From NCBI GenBank assembly GCA_024400955.1, contig JAKSLY010000005.1:33339-97338 (forward strand): a stretch of DNA of 64,000 nt. Direction: 5' to 3'. This document shows, in pieces, positions 53,901-62,463 of the stretch (its first letter is position 1; the number at the start of each line of letters is the position of its first letter). The translations under genes were made by a program, and so were the position numbers. The notes below the pieces were generated by a model. The model searched no databases. It worked only from the letters and a program-made list of their open reading frames with translations, and was not told where the DNA came from. Source of the DNA: Treponema sp. GTDB lineage: Bacteria > Spirochaetota > Spirochaetia > Treponematales > Treponemataceae.

Positions 53901-54513
53901 TGACAACGATGATGAAACCTATGATGCAAAGAAAGGCATTGCCTACAAGTGGAACAAAAAGGCCCCATACCAGGAAATCAATGAGCTGATAAAAAAATCT
54001 GAAGCCCTTGCAGAAAAAACTGGCGACGGACTTCCGGTATTCAGCGTAAAGGACTTTGGTACCATTGCCCATGCCCATCTTGAAGCCCTTATAAACGGCC
54101 AGAGTGAAGTCTTCATAAAGGAGAGCAACCTGTCGGGCCTGCGGGAAATAAAGGAAGACAAGGAAAAGGTAATGGAAATATGCCGAAAGATGACCCAGGA
54201 ATTTGCATCATCCCCACTCGGTAAGGAAGCCCTGGATTCCCCATGGAAGAAGGCCGAATACCAGTTCAAGAGCAAATTCAACGGGAAAATCGCCAGCGGC
54301 TCCATGGACCTGGTTTTCAAAAACAGGGCTGACTCCAGGTACAAGTACACGGTGGTGGACTACAAGACAAACCAGACCATGGAACCTGAATTCTACAGGC
54401 AGCAGCTTGAATGCTATAAGGATGCACTGGCAAAAATATTCCTCTGCGACCCGTCAGAAATCAGGACCGTACTGTACTACCTAAGGTTTGGCAAGGAGGC
54501 AGAAATAAAATAA
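50929..54513 (+). CDS. addA: AddA-like UvrD-family helicase-nuclease
   Basis: A 1194-residue protein. The N-terminus has UvrD/RecB helicase motifs: Q-motif LDDSQERA, Walker A SAGAGSGKTRVL, Ia LTLTFTKKA, Walker B AIMIDEFQDNN, III FVGDEKQSIYKFRGAD, and later motif V MTIHKSKGLEF and VI RIGYVAFTRA. The C-terminus (about 1040-1190) is a RecB-type nuclease with ASGSMDLVF and TVVDYKTNQ. It should be the motor and one nuclease of an AddAB (RexAB)-type complex with the upstream protein, processing double-strand breaks for RecA. Length fits AddA. A terminator-like hairpin follows the stop. Confidence 0.87.
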   Translation: MKLDDSQERAKTSIINTVVSAGAGSGKTRVLAERFSYLVTEKGYKIDQILTLTFTKKATVEMKGRIFTTLKAQSDAGNKNAREAVLGFNKAQIMTLDSYFSYVARLGSRFYGITPSFTTDQQAAEKQVRDMAIPFLLEHRDNTAIKAATEINPSHEEVINQLFVVPAEKCHPSSPLDFAGDIKKQAELVSSQWNSIWKELDASVETISSQMPNGKKPTKSEENLRACIEDYNSSPADIPELLPSEILEGKCEKIRELLSKKLIRWINIKKPTGNFMTEDMGEAYGNICQLTYQLFHILNFVSGMETTKASAQLLEQFQEKVLESKRISGILSHGDVSQMACDILLQHPEIRRLEKQRFRAIMIDEFQDNNSLQRDILYMLAEKLERNETSVPDPKKGEIYPDKLFFVGDEKQSIYKFRGADVSVFNDLKETIASTGGNNLYMDTNYRSEPELIAGFNTFFGGCAYPPAENEGMPAGNSVFLKKNADGSSAGIPAFEAAYGKVLVNDAKLKTADYSSKRIHIAFTEDGNDNEEQEGNFLKSTETEAYWVAEKIHSLIAQGKYKPSEIAILFRTNTRLSEYEQALLNFGIPYSTETRKGFFTDGPVNDLFSFLSLCAYPRDRIYYSKLLASPFVNLTLEEVSNVLALEEEIPFMEGSEKVLASENSRKRFAMAREIFSRINLSSKYESVTQTLSYLWNETGYKYETMWNKKVAMYKPTYDILFELARQSDLKGDGITAFIDMVKTYQDDATRIDDLDVPFEAKDCVNLMTIHKSKGLEFGAVFLIDANSGARGNGARGESSKMLYFTKEAGISFRTKDDETLYPQVTKASARQNLGGNLFYLKAKEEDARLECAELRRIGYVAFTRAISSLYISGSSSGYNPDKAEEYACDKTDSRSILQQITPVLAQYLAPCEDTGELAASENAPFDFERIPPATRQQILERIESTASESKCRNTRQEKIEAIEKANEKIRAKKAIALEPGEDKYIRPSSLHDNDDETYDAKKGIAYKWNKKAPYQEINELIKKSEALAEKTGDGLPVFSVKDFGTIAHAHLEALINGQSEVFIKESNLSGLREIKEDKEKVMEICRKMTQEFASSPLGKEALDSPWKKAEYQFKSKFNGKIASGSMDLVFKNRADSRYKYTVVDYKTNQTMEPEFYRQQLECYKDALAKIFLCDPSEIRTVLYYLRFGKEAEIK

Positions 54514-54545
54514 GGCATCTGGAAAAAATTTTCCGGATGCCTTCA
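54514..54545 (+). terminator. terminator after the AddA-like gene
   Basis: GGCATC-TGGAAAA / TTTTCC-G-GATGCC forms a long stem with a tiny loop; only TTC follows, so it is weaker than a standard intrinsic terminator. Confidence 0.55.
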
Positions 54546-54570
54546 AGCCGTGTCAGGTTGAATATAAATG

Positions 54571-56724
54571 TCAGTCTTCGGCGGAGTGATACTTCATGTC
54601 TATCATTGCACCAAGCTTTGACAGAAGATCCTTGATTTCAAAAGGCTTTGACACAAAACTGTCCATTCCCGATTCCTTTGCCTGCATCTTGTCTTCCTCA
54701 AAGGCATTGGCAGTCATGGCAATGATAGGAATGTCGCCCTTTCCATGGTCTTCAATCTTTCGGATAAGCTTTGTGGCATCATAGCCATTCATGAGCGGCA
54801 TCATGACATCCATAAGGATTACCTGATAGTAGTCCGGGGCATTGTCCCTAACCATATCGATGGCAATCTTTCCGTTAGGAGCTTCTTCAAGGATAAATCC
54901 AACAGTCTTTAAAAGCTCGCGGGCAATGTCACGGTTAAGTTCGTTGTCTTCAACAAGAAGAAGCCTGATGCCCTTGAATTTTTCAAAGTTGCCAAGGTCT
55001 TCCTTATTGTCATCAGAAGGGTTAACCGGCAGGTCTTCTTCCGTGGCATTGTTAAAGTCAAAGCACACAAGGAATTCGCTGCCCTTGCCCTCCTCAGACT
55101 TGACAAAGATGGCACCGTCCATTTTTTCAACAAGGCTCTTTGTAATGGCAAGGCCAAGACCTGTTCCCTGGATTTTGGAAGAGGCAACATTATCGTCGCG
55201 TTCAAAGGGATTGAAGAGCTTCTGCTGGAATTTCTTTGACATGCCGATGCCGTTGTCCTTGATCCTGAACTGATAGGAAGAACAGCCCTCTGCAACTGCC
55301 GGCATTTCCGTTACGGTAAACTGAATCTTTCCGCCATCGGGAGTGTACTTTACCGCATTGCCAAGAATGTTTATGAGAATCTGCTTAAGGCGCAGAATGT
55401 CACAATAAATCGGTTTCTTAAGGTTTCCGCGGCGAACAAGGGAATATTCAAAATGCTTAAGCTCAATCTGAGACTGCATTACATCATCGACTTCGGTAAT
55501 TACCTTTTCAAGAGTTGATGGAGCATTTGTTATCTTCATCTTTCCGCTTTCAATGTGCGACATGTCTAGGACATCATTAATAAGGGAAAGAAGATGGTTG
55601 CTTGAAGAACGTATCTTCTTAAGGTACGAAAGCATTTCCTGCGGCTCAGTGACATGCTTTTCTGCAAGGGAAGTAAAGCCGATGATGGCATTCATTGGAG
55701 TGCGGATGTCATGGCTCATGTTTGACAGGAACAAGGTCTTTGCGTGACTTGCACTTTCAGCCATGGAAAGGGCTTCCTGCAGCATTTTCTTCTGCTTCAT
55801 CTCGTGCTCGATTTCGTCATCAACATTCATGAATCCAAGAAGGAAATTTCCTGTTTCGCGGATGTCGCCAATCCTTACGGCCTGAAGCTTCATGTAGGAA
55901 AGATTGTTGTTTATGTTTGAACGGAAATTAACATAAAAGCTCTCACGCCCAGTCAGCTGCTTTAAGATGTTGTCGCGAGAAAAAGCCATGCGCATCATGT
56001 CACGGTCGTCTTCGTAAACGGAAACTCCGATGTAAAAGTCCATGGCATCGTCATAATACTGCTCGCCAAAACTGTCATCATAGAAGGAACCGGCCTTGTC
56101 CTTTACGCGCACAACCTTGATCTTGCTGGACATGATGTTGACCATGAAAACATTGCTGTATTCAAGGGTCAGGGCATTGATTATCTCCAGCTGGTAAAGT
56201 TTGTCTTCTTCCTGCTTGTAGTCCGATGTAATGTTCTTTACGACGGCAAGTCCCAGGACATCACCCGTAAGCTTGTCTTCCGTAAGGATTACGGTGTTGC
56301 GGGTCCAGAAGGAAGCACCGTCATAGGCAGTCTTGTTGCTGTCAAACCAGATTTCGTACTTGCCCGTAATGTAGGAATCCATGAGATAGTACATATCCAT
56401 GTTCCTGAGATACTTTTCCTTTTCTTCGTCAGAAAGATCCCAGGTTACGGCTTCAAGAAAATCCGTGTACTTGCAGTTTTCCGAAAGGTCAAAGGCATTG
56501 CGAAGGTGAATGACCCTTTCACCAAGGCGCTGAATCGGATCGCCAATTATGCGGTTCTTTGAAAGATTGAATTCATAGACGGAAATGGCATCGCTGACCA
56601 GGGCCCGCTTAAAGGGATTTTCATGGGACGGGTCATCAAAATAAAGGGAAATGCCATCACCCTTCTTTAACGTGCTTTCTTCATCTTTGTTCTGCTTATT
56701 TACAGCATTTTCCAATTCAGACAT
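54571..56724 (-). CDS. soluble hybrid histidine kinase / response regulator
   Basis: A 717-residue protein without membrane segments. Residues about 30-310 form two PAS-like sensory units. The phospho-acceptor His338 is in MSHDIRTPMNAI, followed by the dimerisation helices, a HATPase domain (NILGNAVKYTPDGG, GTGLGLAITKSL) and a C-terminal receiver (about 592-710) with LLVEDNELNRD and phospho-acceptor Asp in VILMDVMMP. It should sense a cytoplasmic signal and pass phosphate within itself; no output protein is encoded next to it, and no HPt domain is seen. A strong promoter lies directly upstream. Confidence 0.9.
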   Translation of the reverse strand: MSELENAVNKQNKDEESTLKKGDGISLYFDDPSHENPFKRALVSDAISVYEFNLSKNRIIGDPIQRLGERVIHLRNAFDLSENCKYTDFLEAVTWDLSDEEKEKYLRNMDMYYLMDSYITGKYEIWFDSNKTAYDGASFWTRNTVILTEDKLTGDVLGLAVVKNITSDYKQEEDKLYQLEIINALTLEYSNVFMVNIMSSKIKVVRVKDKAGSFYDDSFGEQYYDDAMDFYIGVSVYEDDRDMMRMAFSRDNILKQLTGRESFYVNFRSNINNNLSYMKLQAVRIGDIRETGNFLLGFMNVDDEIEHEMKQKKMLQEALSMAESASHAKTLFLSNMSHDIRTPMNAIIGFTSLAEKHVTEPQEMLSYLKKIRSSSNHLLSLINDVLDMSHIESGKMKITNAPSTLEKVITEVDDVMQSQIELKHFEYSLVRRGNLKKPIYCDILRLKQILINILGNAVKYTPDGGKIQFTVTEMPAVAEGCSSYQFRIKDNGIGMSKKFQQKLFNPFERDDNVASSKIQGTGLGLAITKSLVEKMDGAIFVKSEEGKGSEFLVCFDFNNATEEDLPVNPSDDNKEDLGNFEKFKGIRLLLVEDNELNRDIARELLKTVGFILEEAPNGKIAIDMVRDNAPDYYQVILMDVMMPLMNGYDATKLIRKIEDHGKGDIPIIAMTANAFEEDKMQAKESGMDSFVSKPFEIKDLLSKLGAMIDMKYHSAED

Positions 56725-56732
56725 ACACCTTT

Positions 56733-56761
56733 ATTATAAACCCATTATTGAAAACTGACAA
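56733..56761 (-). promoter_or_regulatory. promoter of the hybrid histidine kinase
   Basis: TTGTCA and a perfect TATAAT are 17 bases apart on the minus strand, eight bases before the ATG. Confidence 0.7.
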
Positions 56762-56814
56762 ATACTTTTTGGAGAATTTGGATTTATTGAACAAGTTTAA
56801 GGAATTTGCGGAAA

Positions 56815-56992
56815 AACCTAGCCCCGATTGAAGCGGAATGGACGGCGCACCACGGCGGCGGCCATTGGAGCGGAAAGCGGGTTTAGCTGATAGAATCCGC
56901 TCAAGAAAAAAAACCGCAAGGCCTGCATGGCAAAAGTGAAGTTCACAGTGCAGAACCTAGCGGCCCTTATGAATCGATTTTCCTAGCTAAAA
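56815..56992. other. GC-rich intergenic block, likely dispersed repeat
   Basis: This gene-free stretch is GC-rich compared with its flanks and starts with CCCCGATTGAAGCGGAA, a type of sequence often seen in dispersed intergenic repeats. A GCAGG/CCTTGC element followed by eight T residues on the minus strand may help terminate leuB transcripts. TAGCGGCCCTTA (56958-56969) recurs at 63980-63991. Confidence 0.35.
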
Positions 56993-58078
56993 CTAGAGGC
57001 GTTCTACAACAAGTTCACCCATAGCCTTTGTGCCTACGAGCTTGCCGGCTGCCTTGACTGCATCCCTTTCAGAACCAGCGATGTCACCTGTGCGGTATCC
57101 TTCGTCAAGAACCTTTTCAACAGCAGCTTCGATTGCCTTTGCTTCTGTTTCAAGACCGAATGAATAGCGGAGGAGCATTGCTGCAGAAAGGATTGTTGCC
57201 AATGGGTTTGCAAGATCCTTGCCTGCGATGTCTGGAGCTGAACCGTGGATTGGTTCATAGAGGCCTGGGCCTGATTCACCGAGGGAAGCAGATGCCAGCA
57301 TACCGATTGATCCTGTAATCTGTGAAGCTTCGTCAGAAAGGATGTCGCCGAACATGTTGCTTGTTGCAATAACGTCAAACTGGCGTGGATTGCGAACCAT
57401 CTGCATTGAAGCGTTGTCGATGTAGAGGTAAGAAAGTGTTACATCAGGATAGTCACCCTTGATTGTTTCTGTAACCTTGCGCCAGAGCTGTGAAGAATTG
57501 AGGATGTTTGCCTTGTCTACAACGCAAAGTCTCTTCTGCCTCTTCTGGGCGAATTCAAATCCCATGCGTACGATGCGTTCGATTTCTTCCCAAGTATAGC
57601 GTTCCGTATCCCATGCGCTCTTTCCATCTGCTGCTGTTCCGCGGTCACCAAAGTAAATGCCGGAAATAAGCTCGCGAACGATGAGGATATCAAGACCGTC
57701 ACCAACGATTTCATCCTTAAGCGGACATGCATCCTTAAGCTGCTTGAACATAACAGCCGGGCGGAGGTTTGCAAATACCTTCATGCCACCACGGAGACCA
57801 AGGAGAGCCTTTTCCGGGCGAAGTTCAGAAGCAAGATTGTCCCACTTTGGACCGCCGACTGCACCAAGGAGAACTGCGTCGCTCTTGAGACACTTGTCAA
57901 GTTCTTCCTGAATGAGAGGCTTTCCGAATTTATCGATTGAGCAGCCACCAGCTGTAACTGTGTCATAGCTCCACTTGTGGCCGAACTTTTCTGCTACCTT
58001 GTCGAGAACCTTAACTGCTTCTGCAACAACATCTGGACCGATTCCGTCACCAGGAATAAGTGCAATTTTCTTTTCCAT
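56993..58078 (-). CDS. leuB: 3-isopropylmalate dehydrogenase
   Basis: A 361-residue isocitrate/isopropylmalate dehydrogenase-family enzyme. It starts [15 protein letters not shown], has the substrate loop [13 protein letters not shown] with the LeuB-type residues, and the NAD site in [16 protein letters not shown]. It oxidises 3-isopropylmalate in leucine synthesis and can also act on citramalate-derived intermediates for isoleucine, which fits the neighbouring citramalate synthase. The start at 58078 is supported by GGGAGA eight bases upstream; an in-frame ATG at 58111 is less likely. Confidence 0.94.
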   Translation of the reverse strand: MEKKIALIPGDGIGPDVVAEAVKVLDKVAEKFGHKWSYDTVTAGGCSIDKFGKPLIQEELDKCLKSDAVLLGAVGGPKWDNLASELRPEKALLGLRGGMKVFANLRPAVMFKQLKDACPLKDEIVGDGLDILIVRELISGIYFGDRGTAADGKSAWDTERYTWEEIERIVRMGFEFAQKRQKRLCVVDKANILNSSQLWRKVTETIKGDYPDVTLSYLYIDNASMQMVRNPRQFDVIATSNMFGDILSDEASQITGSIGMLASASLGESGPGLYEPIHGSAPDIAGKDLANPLATILSAAMLLRYSFGLETEAKAIEAAVEKVLDEGYRTGDIAGSERDAVKAAGKLVGTKAMGELVVERL

Positions 58079-58400
58079 TGTATTTCTCCCATAAAAGCCC
58101 GAAGCCTGCACAAAAAATGCGCTACCCCTAGGGTTTATATATACTTAAGTTTCTTTAATACTACTAAAGTGCAAGAATTTATGCAAGGGCTGAATCGTGC
58201 AATCGTCTCCTGAAGCAAACTTGCAACCAGCATATGAAAATCTACCAGTCAGTACGAGTCTAACAAGACCGCTCGATATCGTCGCTACATGCAAAGCCCT
58301 GCAAGGAAACTATCTTTCAGGGCTTTGAATGTTCTTGTCAGCCTCTTCCTTCCTTCTCGATTCTCATGCAATTTTATATTCTGCTTCAGGAGATAATTGC
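58079..58400. other. leuB leader/intergenic region
   Basis: A stretch of 322 bases with no supported gene. A perfect AAAGCCCTG/CAGGGCTTT hairpin lies near 58293-58326, upstream of leuB. No T-box sequence, leucine-rich leader peptide or T-run after the hairpin was found, so the regulatory mechanism is unclear. Promoter-like TTGCAT-17-TAGTAT occurs on the minus strand. Confidence 0.35.
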
Positions 58401-58432
58401 AAAAAAAAAGCTGCACGCCTAAGCAATGCAGC
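58401..58432 (-). terminator. terminator of cimA
   Basis: On the minus strand GCTGCA-11 nt-TGCAGC is followed by nine T residues. It separates cimA from leuB, so the two genes are not a simple operon. Confidence 0.85.
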
Positions 58433-58457
58433 CTTTATATGTTCTGTAGGATAAAAA

Positions 58458-60056
58458 CTAAATGAACTTGTTGAACCGCTTTTCAAGATCCTTGATGAGC
58501 TTGTATTCAAATGAATCAACTAGCGCAAACCAAGAAGCCTCAACAAGGTCGCAGCTCACGCCTACTGTAGTCCAGCTGTCGGTTCCGTCGGTGGATTCAA
58601 TCAGTACGCGGACGCGGCTGGCAGTTGCACTCTTACCGTCAAGAACACGAACCTTGTAGTCCGTAAGATGGATGTTGTTTACTGCAGGATAGAATGGCTC
58701 AAGGGCCTGGCGCAATGCAACGTCAAGGGCATTGATCTGACCCTTACCTTCACCGGCTGCAACGCGGGTGTTACCTTCCACATCAACCTTAAGATGAGCA
58801 AAGGAATAAAGGCCTTCCTCAACAAGAGGCTTTTCACCGCTGACCTTGTAGTAATGCAGGTTAAAGAAAGGCTGGTACTTGCCGATGAGCTTACGAACCA
58901 AAAGTTCAAAACTTCCATCGGCACCTTCAAACTGGTAGCCTTCATGTTCAAGCTGCTTAACCTTTGCAATGATTTCCGCAACAACAGGATCAGACTTCTG
59001 GATTGAAGAATCAAACTTCTTGATCTTTTCTATTATCATGCTGCGGCCTGCAACTTCGCTCATGAGGAACACGCGTTCATTTCCAACGCTTTCCGGAGTC
59101 GTGTGCTCGTATGCAAAAGGATTCTTGAGAACTGCATCGATGTGCATTCCGGCCTTGTGGGCAAAGGCATTCTGGCCAACGTAAGGCATTCCGGCCTCAA
59201 GGGGAATGTTTGCAATCTCTGCAACGCGGCGGCAGATGGGAGTAAGCTTAACAAGATTTTCTGCAGGAATGCAGTCATAGCCCATCTTAAGCTGAAGGTT
59301 TGCGATGATCGTAGAAAGGTTTGCATTGCCAGTGCGCTCGCCAAATCCAAGGAGAACACCCTGAACATGGGTTGCACCGTTTTCAACAGCCACAAGGGAA
59401 TTGGCAACTGCAAGCCCCGAGTCGTTGTGGGTGTGGATTCCAATCTGAACCTTGTCCCCAAACTTTTCGTAGGCAGCCTTAACCGCAGCGGCGCATTCGT
59501 TAAGCATGGCACCACCCTTGGTCTCGCAAAGGCACAGGACAGATGCCCCTCCTTCAACAGCAGCATTCAGGGAAACAAGGGCATATTCACTGTTGGCAGC
59601 ATAACCCGTAAAAAAATGCTCGGCATCAAAAATAACGTTGCGTCCCTTGCCCTTCAGGTAGGCACAGGTGTCGCGAATCATCTCAAGATTTTCTTCAAGA
59701 GTGGCGTGGAGAATGTCCGTAACCTGAAAGTCCCAGGTCTTGCCAAAAATGCAGACGTCCTCGGTCTCGGCAGAAAGCAGGCTCTGAAGGTTAGAGTCTT
59801 CCGAACATGCAATGTCCTTCCTTCGAGTTGAACCAAAAGCCACAATGCGGGCGGTCTTAAGCTTAAGCTCACGTGCCCTCTGGAAAAATTCCATGTCCTT
59901 TGGGTTGGAACCGGGATTTCCAGCCTCAATATATTTAACACCCAGTTCGTCAAGGGCCTCTACAATGTGAATCTTATCCTGCACCGAAAAACTGATGCCT
60001 TCACCCTGGGAACCGTCTCTAAGAGTCGAATCAAAAATCTCAATTCTTTTATTCAT
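58458..60056 (-). CDS. cimA: (R)-citramalate synthase
   Basis: A 532-residue enzyme of the alpha-isopropylmalate synthase family in its citramalate synthase branch. It has the catalytic TIM barrel (IEIFDSTLRDGSQGEG; metal His pair in IGIHTHNDSGLAVA; GFGERTGNANL), a linker, and a C-terminal LeuA-type regulatory dimerisation domain (from about 400). It condenses pyruvate with acetyl-CoA to citramalate, giving isoleucine without threonine deaminase. The length and the GEGISFS variant match the about 530-residue CimA group rather than LeuA. Feedback control by isoleucine through the C-terminal domain is likely from family knowledge. Confidence 0.92.
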   Translation of the reverse strand: MNKRIEIFDSTLRDGSQGEGISFSVQDKIHIVEALDELGVKYIEAGNPGSNPKDMEFFQRARELKLKTARIVAFGSTRRKDIACSEDSNLQSLLSAETEDVCIFGKTWDFQVTDILHATLEENLEMIRDTCAYLKGKGRNVIFDAEHFFTGYAANSEYALVSLNAAVEGGASVLCLCETKGGAMLNECAAAVKAAYEKFGDKVQIGIHTHNDSGLAVANSLVAVENGATHVQGVLLGFGERTGNANLSTIIANLQLKMGYDCIPAENLVKLTPICRRVAEIANIPLEAGMPYVGQNAFAHKAGMHIDAVLKNPFAYEHTTPESVGNERVFLMSEVAGRSMIIEKIKKFDSSIQKSDPVVAEIIAKVKQLEHEGYQFEGADGSFELLVRKLIGKYQPFFNLHYYKVSGEKPLVEEGLYSFAHLKVDVEGNTRVAAGEGKGQINALDVALRQALEPFYPAVNNIHLTDYKVRVLDGKSATASRVRVLIESTDGTDSWTTVGVSCDLVEASWFALVDSFEYKLIKDLEKRFNKFI

Positions 60057-60089
60057 AGTGCAGAGTATAATAGAAAAAAAAGATTAAAA

Positions 60090-60200
60090 CAACATGGAGC
60101 TTTTTCCCGCCACTCCGGGCTGCGGCTTTCGCCTCCGATGCGCCCGGTCCTGCGGCCCGGCCACATGCCTTGCGGCCCCTGCGAGTCGGGGCTATTCAAA
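60090..60200. other. GC-rich intergenic block upstream of the tandem array
   Basis: A short very GC-rich segment (GCGGCTTTCGCCTCCGATGCG) between AT-rich flanks, with GCGGCCCGG and GCGGCCCC motifs. It resembles the GC-rich block near 56815 in style but I could not align them. No gene is supported. Confidence 0.3.
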
Positions 60201-60205
60201 ACATT

Positions 60206-60526
60206 CTGTCATCCCGAATCAAACTGTCATCCCGAGCTGAACTGTCATACCCAAATCAAACTGTAATCCCCCAAATCAAACTGTAATCCCGAGCTGAACT
60301 GTCATCCCGAATCAAACTGTCATCCCGAATCTAACTGTCATCCCGAATCAAACTGTCATTCCAAATCAAACTGTCATCCCGAATCAAACTGTCATCCCAA
60401 ATCAAACTGTCATCCCAAATCAAACTGTCATCCCCCAAATCAAACTGTAATCCCGAGCTGAACTGTCATACCCAAATCAAACTGTAATCCCGAGCTGAAC
60501 TGTCATCCCGAACTTGTTTCGGGATC
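60206..60526. repeat. tandem array of about 17 units of 18-20 bp
   Basis: The unit CTGTCATCCCGAATCAAA repeats about 17 times without spacers. Variants include CCCGAGCTGAA, CCCAAATCAAA and CTGTAATCC. Unit lengths of 18, 19 and 20 break any reading frame. The last unit runs into CCCGAACTTGTTTCGGG, an inverted repeat of a kind [12 protein letters not shown] a dispersed intergenic repeat in bacteria. It could have grown by copying the first half of that element. Confidence 0.9.
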
Positions 60527-60530
60527 TCTA

Positions 60531-60728
60531 TCAAGGATTTTCCTCAGACAAATCCATCCAGTCTTTATTGAATTCATTTACCAGCTTATTTTTCCATTCT
60601 CTATGCCAGTATAATATATAAAAATATAAAGAATTATTCCTTGAGGTAAAAGTTTTAAAGAGTAACATATTAAAATTGCATATCGTTATATTTCTTCTGC
60701 TCCCTTTCAGTTTCCTTTTCCTTAGCAA
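60531..60728 (-). pseudogene. possible decayed continuation of the small ORF at 60741
   Basis: The frame of the 72-residue ORF continues, after its TAA and four codons, for another 65 codons up to the tandem array. There is no good start. A different frame of the same DNA gives a more protein-like Lys/Glu-rich stretch ending YNDMQF. This suggests a gene broken by a frameshift or nonsense change, but no family was recognised. Confidence 0.25.
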
Positions 60729-60740
60729 CTCCTTTGCATG

Positions 60741-60959
60741 TTATATGTGGGATTCAAACGTGCTAAAGAAGTAATTGTTTACTTCCTTCATGGCAAGTCT
60801 GAAATACCTGTCGTTTTTTTCAACTTTGAATTCCTCAAAAATGCTTCTTACGGTCAATTCTTCCTCACTGTTCAGCTTATAGTCAGGTCTCACCCTGTTA
60901 TCGACATTCACAGTATTTAGCCATTCCTCAACCCTTTTCTTGAAATCAATGAATTCCAT
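60741..60959 (-). CDS. small protein of unknown function beside the restriction-modification genes
   Basis: A 72-residue acidic, largely helical protein beginning MEFIDFKKRVEEWLNTV. AGGAG lies seven bases before the ATG, which supports translation. I do not recognise the family. It is AT-rich like the restriction genes upstream on the same strand. It may be complete, or the N-terminal part of a broken gene continuing to 60531. Confidence 0.5.
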   Translation of the reverse strand: MEFIDFKKRVEEWLNTVNVDNRVRPDYKLNSEEELTVRSIFEEFKVEKNDRYFRLAMKEVNNYFFSTFESHI

Positions 60960-61264
60960 TCATTTCTCCTGCTAGAAGATTCAATTATCCTAATCTTAAC
61001 ATTCTCTGCCTTTCATAACTTTTACTTGCAGTAACATAATTGTAAAAGAATTCAGAATCACCATATTTTCGGTTGGCAACCATACAAAAATTACGGATCT
61101 TGAAAATCGAGGCCAGAAATCAAGCTTTTTAGCATTAAAAAATTCTATTAGCTTATTGTTTTACTCCAACCAACCGATAATGTAGTGTCGGAGACACGAT
61201 TTATCCCTCCCACCCAATGTGTCTTCGGCTTGCCCTTCGGGGCAAATTGTTTTATTTCCATCAT
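60960..61264. other. AT-rich gap with a possible gene remnant
   Basis: A gap of 305 bases. On the minus strand 61083 to 60985 reads as a 32-codon protein-like stretch (MVANRKYGDSEFFYNY then VTASKSYERQR) without ribosome site, probably a remnant. Two small hairpins, GTGTC-GGA-GACAC (61185-61197) and TTGCCC-TTCG-GGGCAA (61230-61245), lie just downstream of the endonuclease gene but lack T-runs. Confidence 0.3.
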
Positions 61265-62452
61265 TTACTTTATGATTTTGCATTTTAATTGTATATCCTT
61301 TCCTTGACGCCCAGAAGCATAAGTCCATGAAAATGGAGTCCCAAAATGAGATACATATTCAGGCTTCAGCAATTCTTTTACATATTCGTCAAGAGAATGA
61401 ATGTAAATATCATTGGCATCAGATATCAAAATAAAATTAGCAAGCTGTAAGTCATTTTGAATTTTTCCGCCATAACCTCCAAGAACCCAACGAATAAGTT
61501 TTTCCTTATATGGTTTTAACATTTTAGTTAATGCAATTATATTATTTTCTCCAAAGTCTCTCATATTTCCTATTGTTTGAAACTTTCTAAGAATGTTTCG
61601 TAATTCACTATTCTCTGAATCCAATACATCTGCAAAAGCATCTGCTGTATATTGATGTACACTTACAGCCTTCCCATTTGTTTTCTTACAACTGATTGTA
61701 TAGTGCTCTGTTTCTTTATCTATATCATGATAATAAACATGGACAATAATGTCAGTTTTAGGTAGTCCTGTAGATAAAAGATTTCCAATTTCCTTTTTAT
61801 CTGATGTGGCATTAATACCTTTTACTTTGGTCTTATCAAGTTTGAAAAAAGAAACAATCTTTTCGAAATAATTATAACTTATTCCAACCTTAATTCTATC
61901 CCCAGTAACCCATTTTTCATAGTTTTCACGGTTGCTCAAAATGGATGCAATCATAGCTTCAAAATCATTACCAATTAAATCATTTCTCTTACCAGTTGAA
62001 AGTGAGCGTATAGCATATGATTGTATCATGTCATAAAGTTCTCTTTGACTTACAACATCATCAATTGCAGAATATGTTTGATGACTATGAATCCTCAATT
62101 TGTAAGATATAAACTTATCTTTTTCTTCAAGATTAATTGAATCTGGATAAACAAGAATAGATTTATCAATTCTTTTATCTACTAGTTTTATGTGAAAACT
62201 ATCCCATTGCTGTTCTTTAACCCTGTCTCGAAGAGATGTAGTTATATTAAGAATCCATTTTACATCATCATAAAATCTTATTAAAAAGTTACAATAAAAT
62301 TGTCTATCATCATAATCTGCATATCCACAACGATATTTTTTTTCTATTTCTTTAATATACTTTTTGCATTCACATTCTTTTAAAACTTGCTCCAAAGAAT
62401 CTTTTGCATTAATTCCGTGTAAAGACTTGTCAGTATTATCTAATTCATCCAT
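61265..62452 (-). CDS. MspI-like type II restriction endonuclease
   Basis: A 395-residue protein. The C-terminal 230 residues match what I recall of R.MspI: catalytic Asp in TGLPKTDIIV, a Lys in TISCKKTNGK (MspI has Asn-x-Lys here; this protein has Ser-x-Lys), LKPYKEKLIRWV, and FSWTYASGRQGKD near the end. The N-terminal 165 residues are an addition absent from MspI (262 residues) and may help in DNA binding. AAGGAAG precedes the ATG, and the gene follows the methyltransferase after 11 bases, a usual restriction-modification order. The recognition site may be CCGG-like but is not established. Codons are AT-rich compared with core genes, suggesting transfer. Confidence 0.75.
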   Translation of the reverse strand: MDELDNTDKSLHGINAKDSLEQVLKECECKKYIKEIEKKYRCGYADYDDRQFYCNFLIRFYDDVKWILNITTSLRDRVKEQQWDSFHIKLVDKRIDKSILVYPDSINLEEKDKFISYKLRIHSHQTYSAIDDVVSQRELYDMIQSYAIRSLSTGKRNDLIGNDFEAMIASILSNRENYEKWVTGDRIKVGISYNYFEKIVSFFKLDKTKVKGINATSDKKEIGNLLSTGLPKTDIIVHVYYHDIDKETEHYTISCKKTNGKAVSVHQYTADAFADVLDSENSELRNILRKFQTIGNMRDFGENNIIALTKMLKPYKEKLIRWVLGGYGGKIQNDLQLANFILISDANDIYIHSLDEYVKELLKPEYVSHFGTPFSWTYASGRQGKDIQLKCKIIK

Positions 62453-62463
62453 GAGAGTCTTCC

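Noticed and set aside
58079..58457. T-box or leucine attenuator before leuB
   Set aside because: No T-box core sequence, no leucine-rich leader peptide, and the conspicuous hairpin lacks a following T-run.
59103..59831. 242-codon open frame antisense to cimA
   Set aside because: Shadow of the strongly conserved citramalate synthase reading frame.
60206..60526. CRISPR array
   Set aside because: Units are contiguous with no spacers, about 18-20 bp each, and no cas gene is present.
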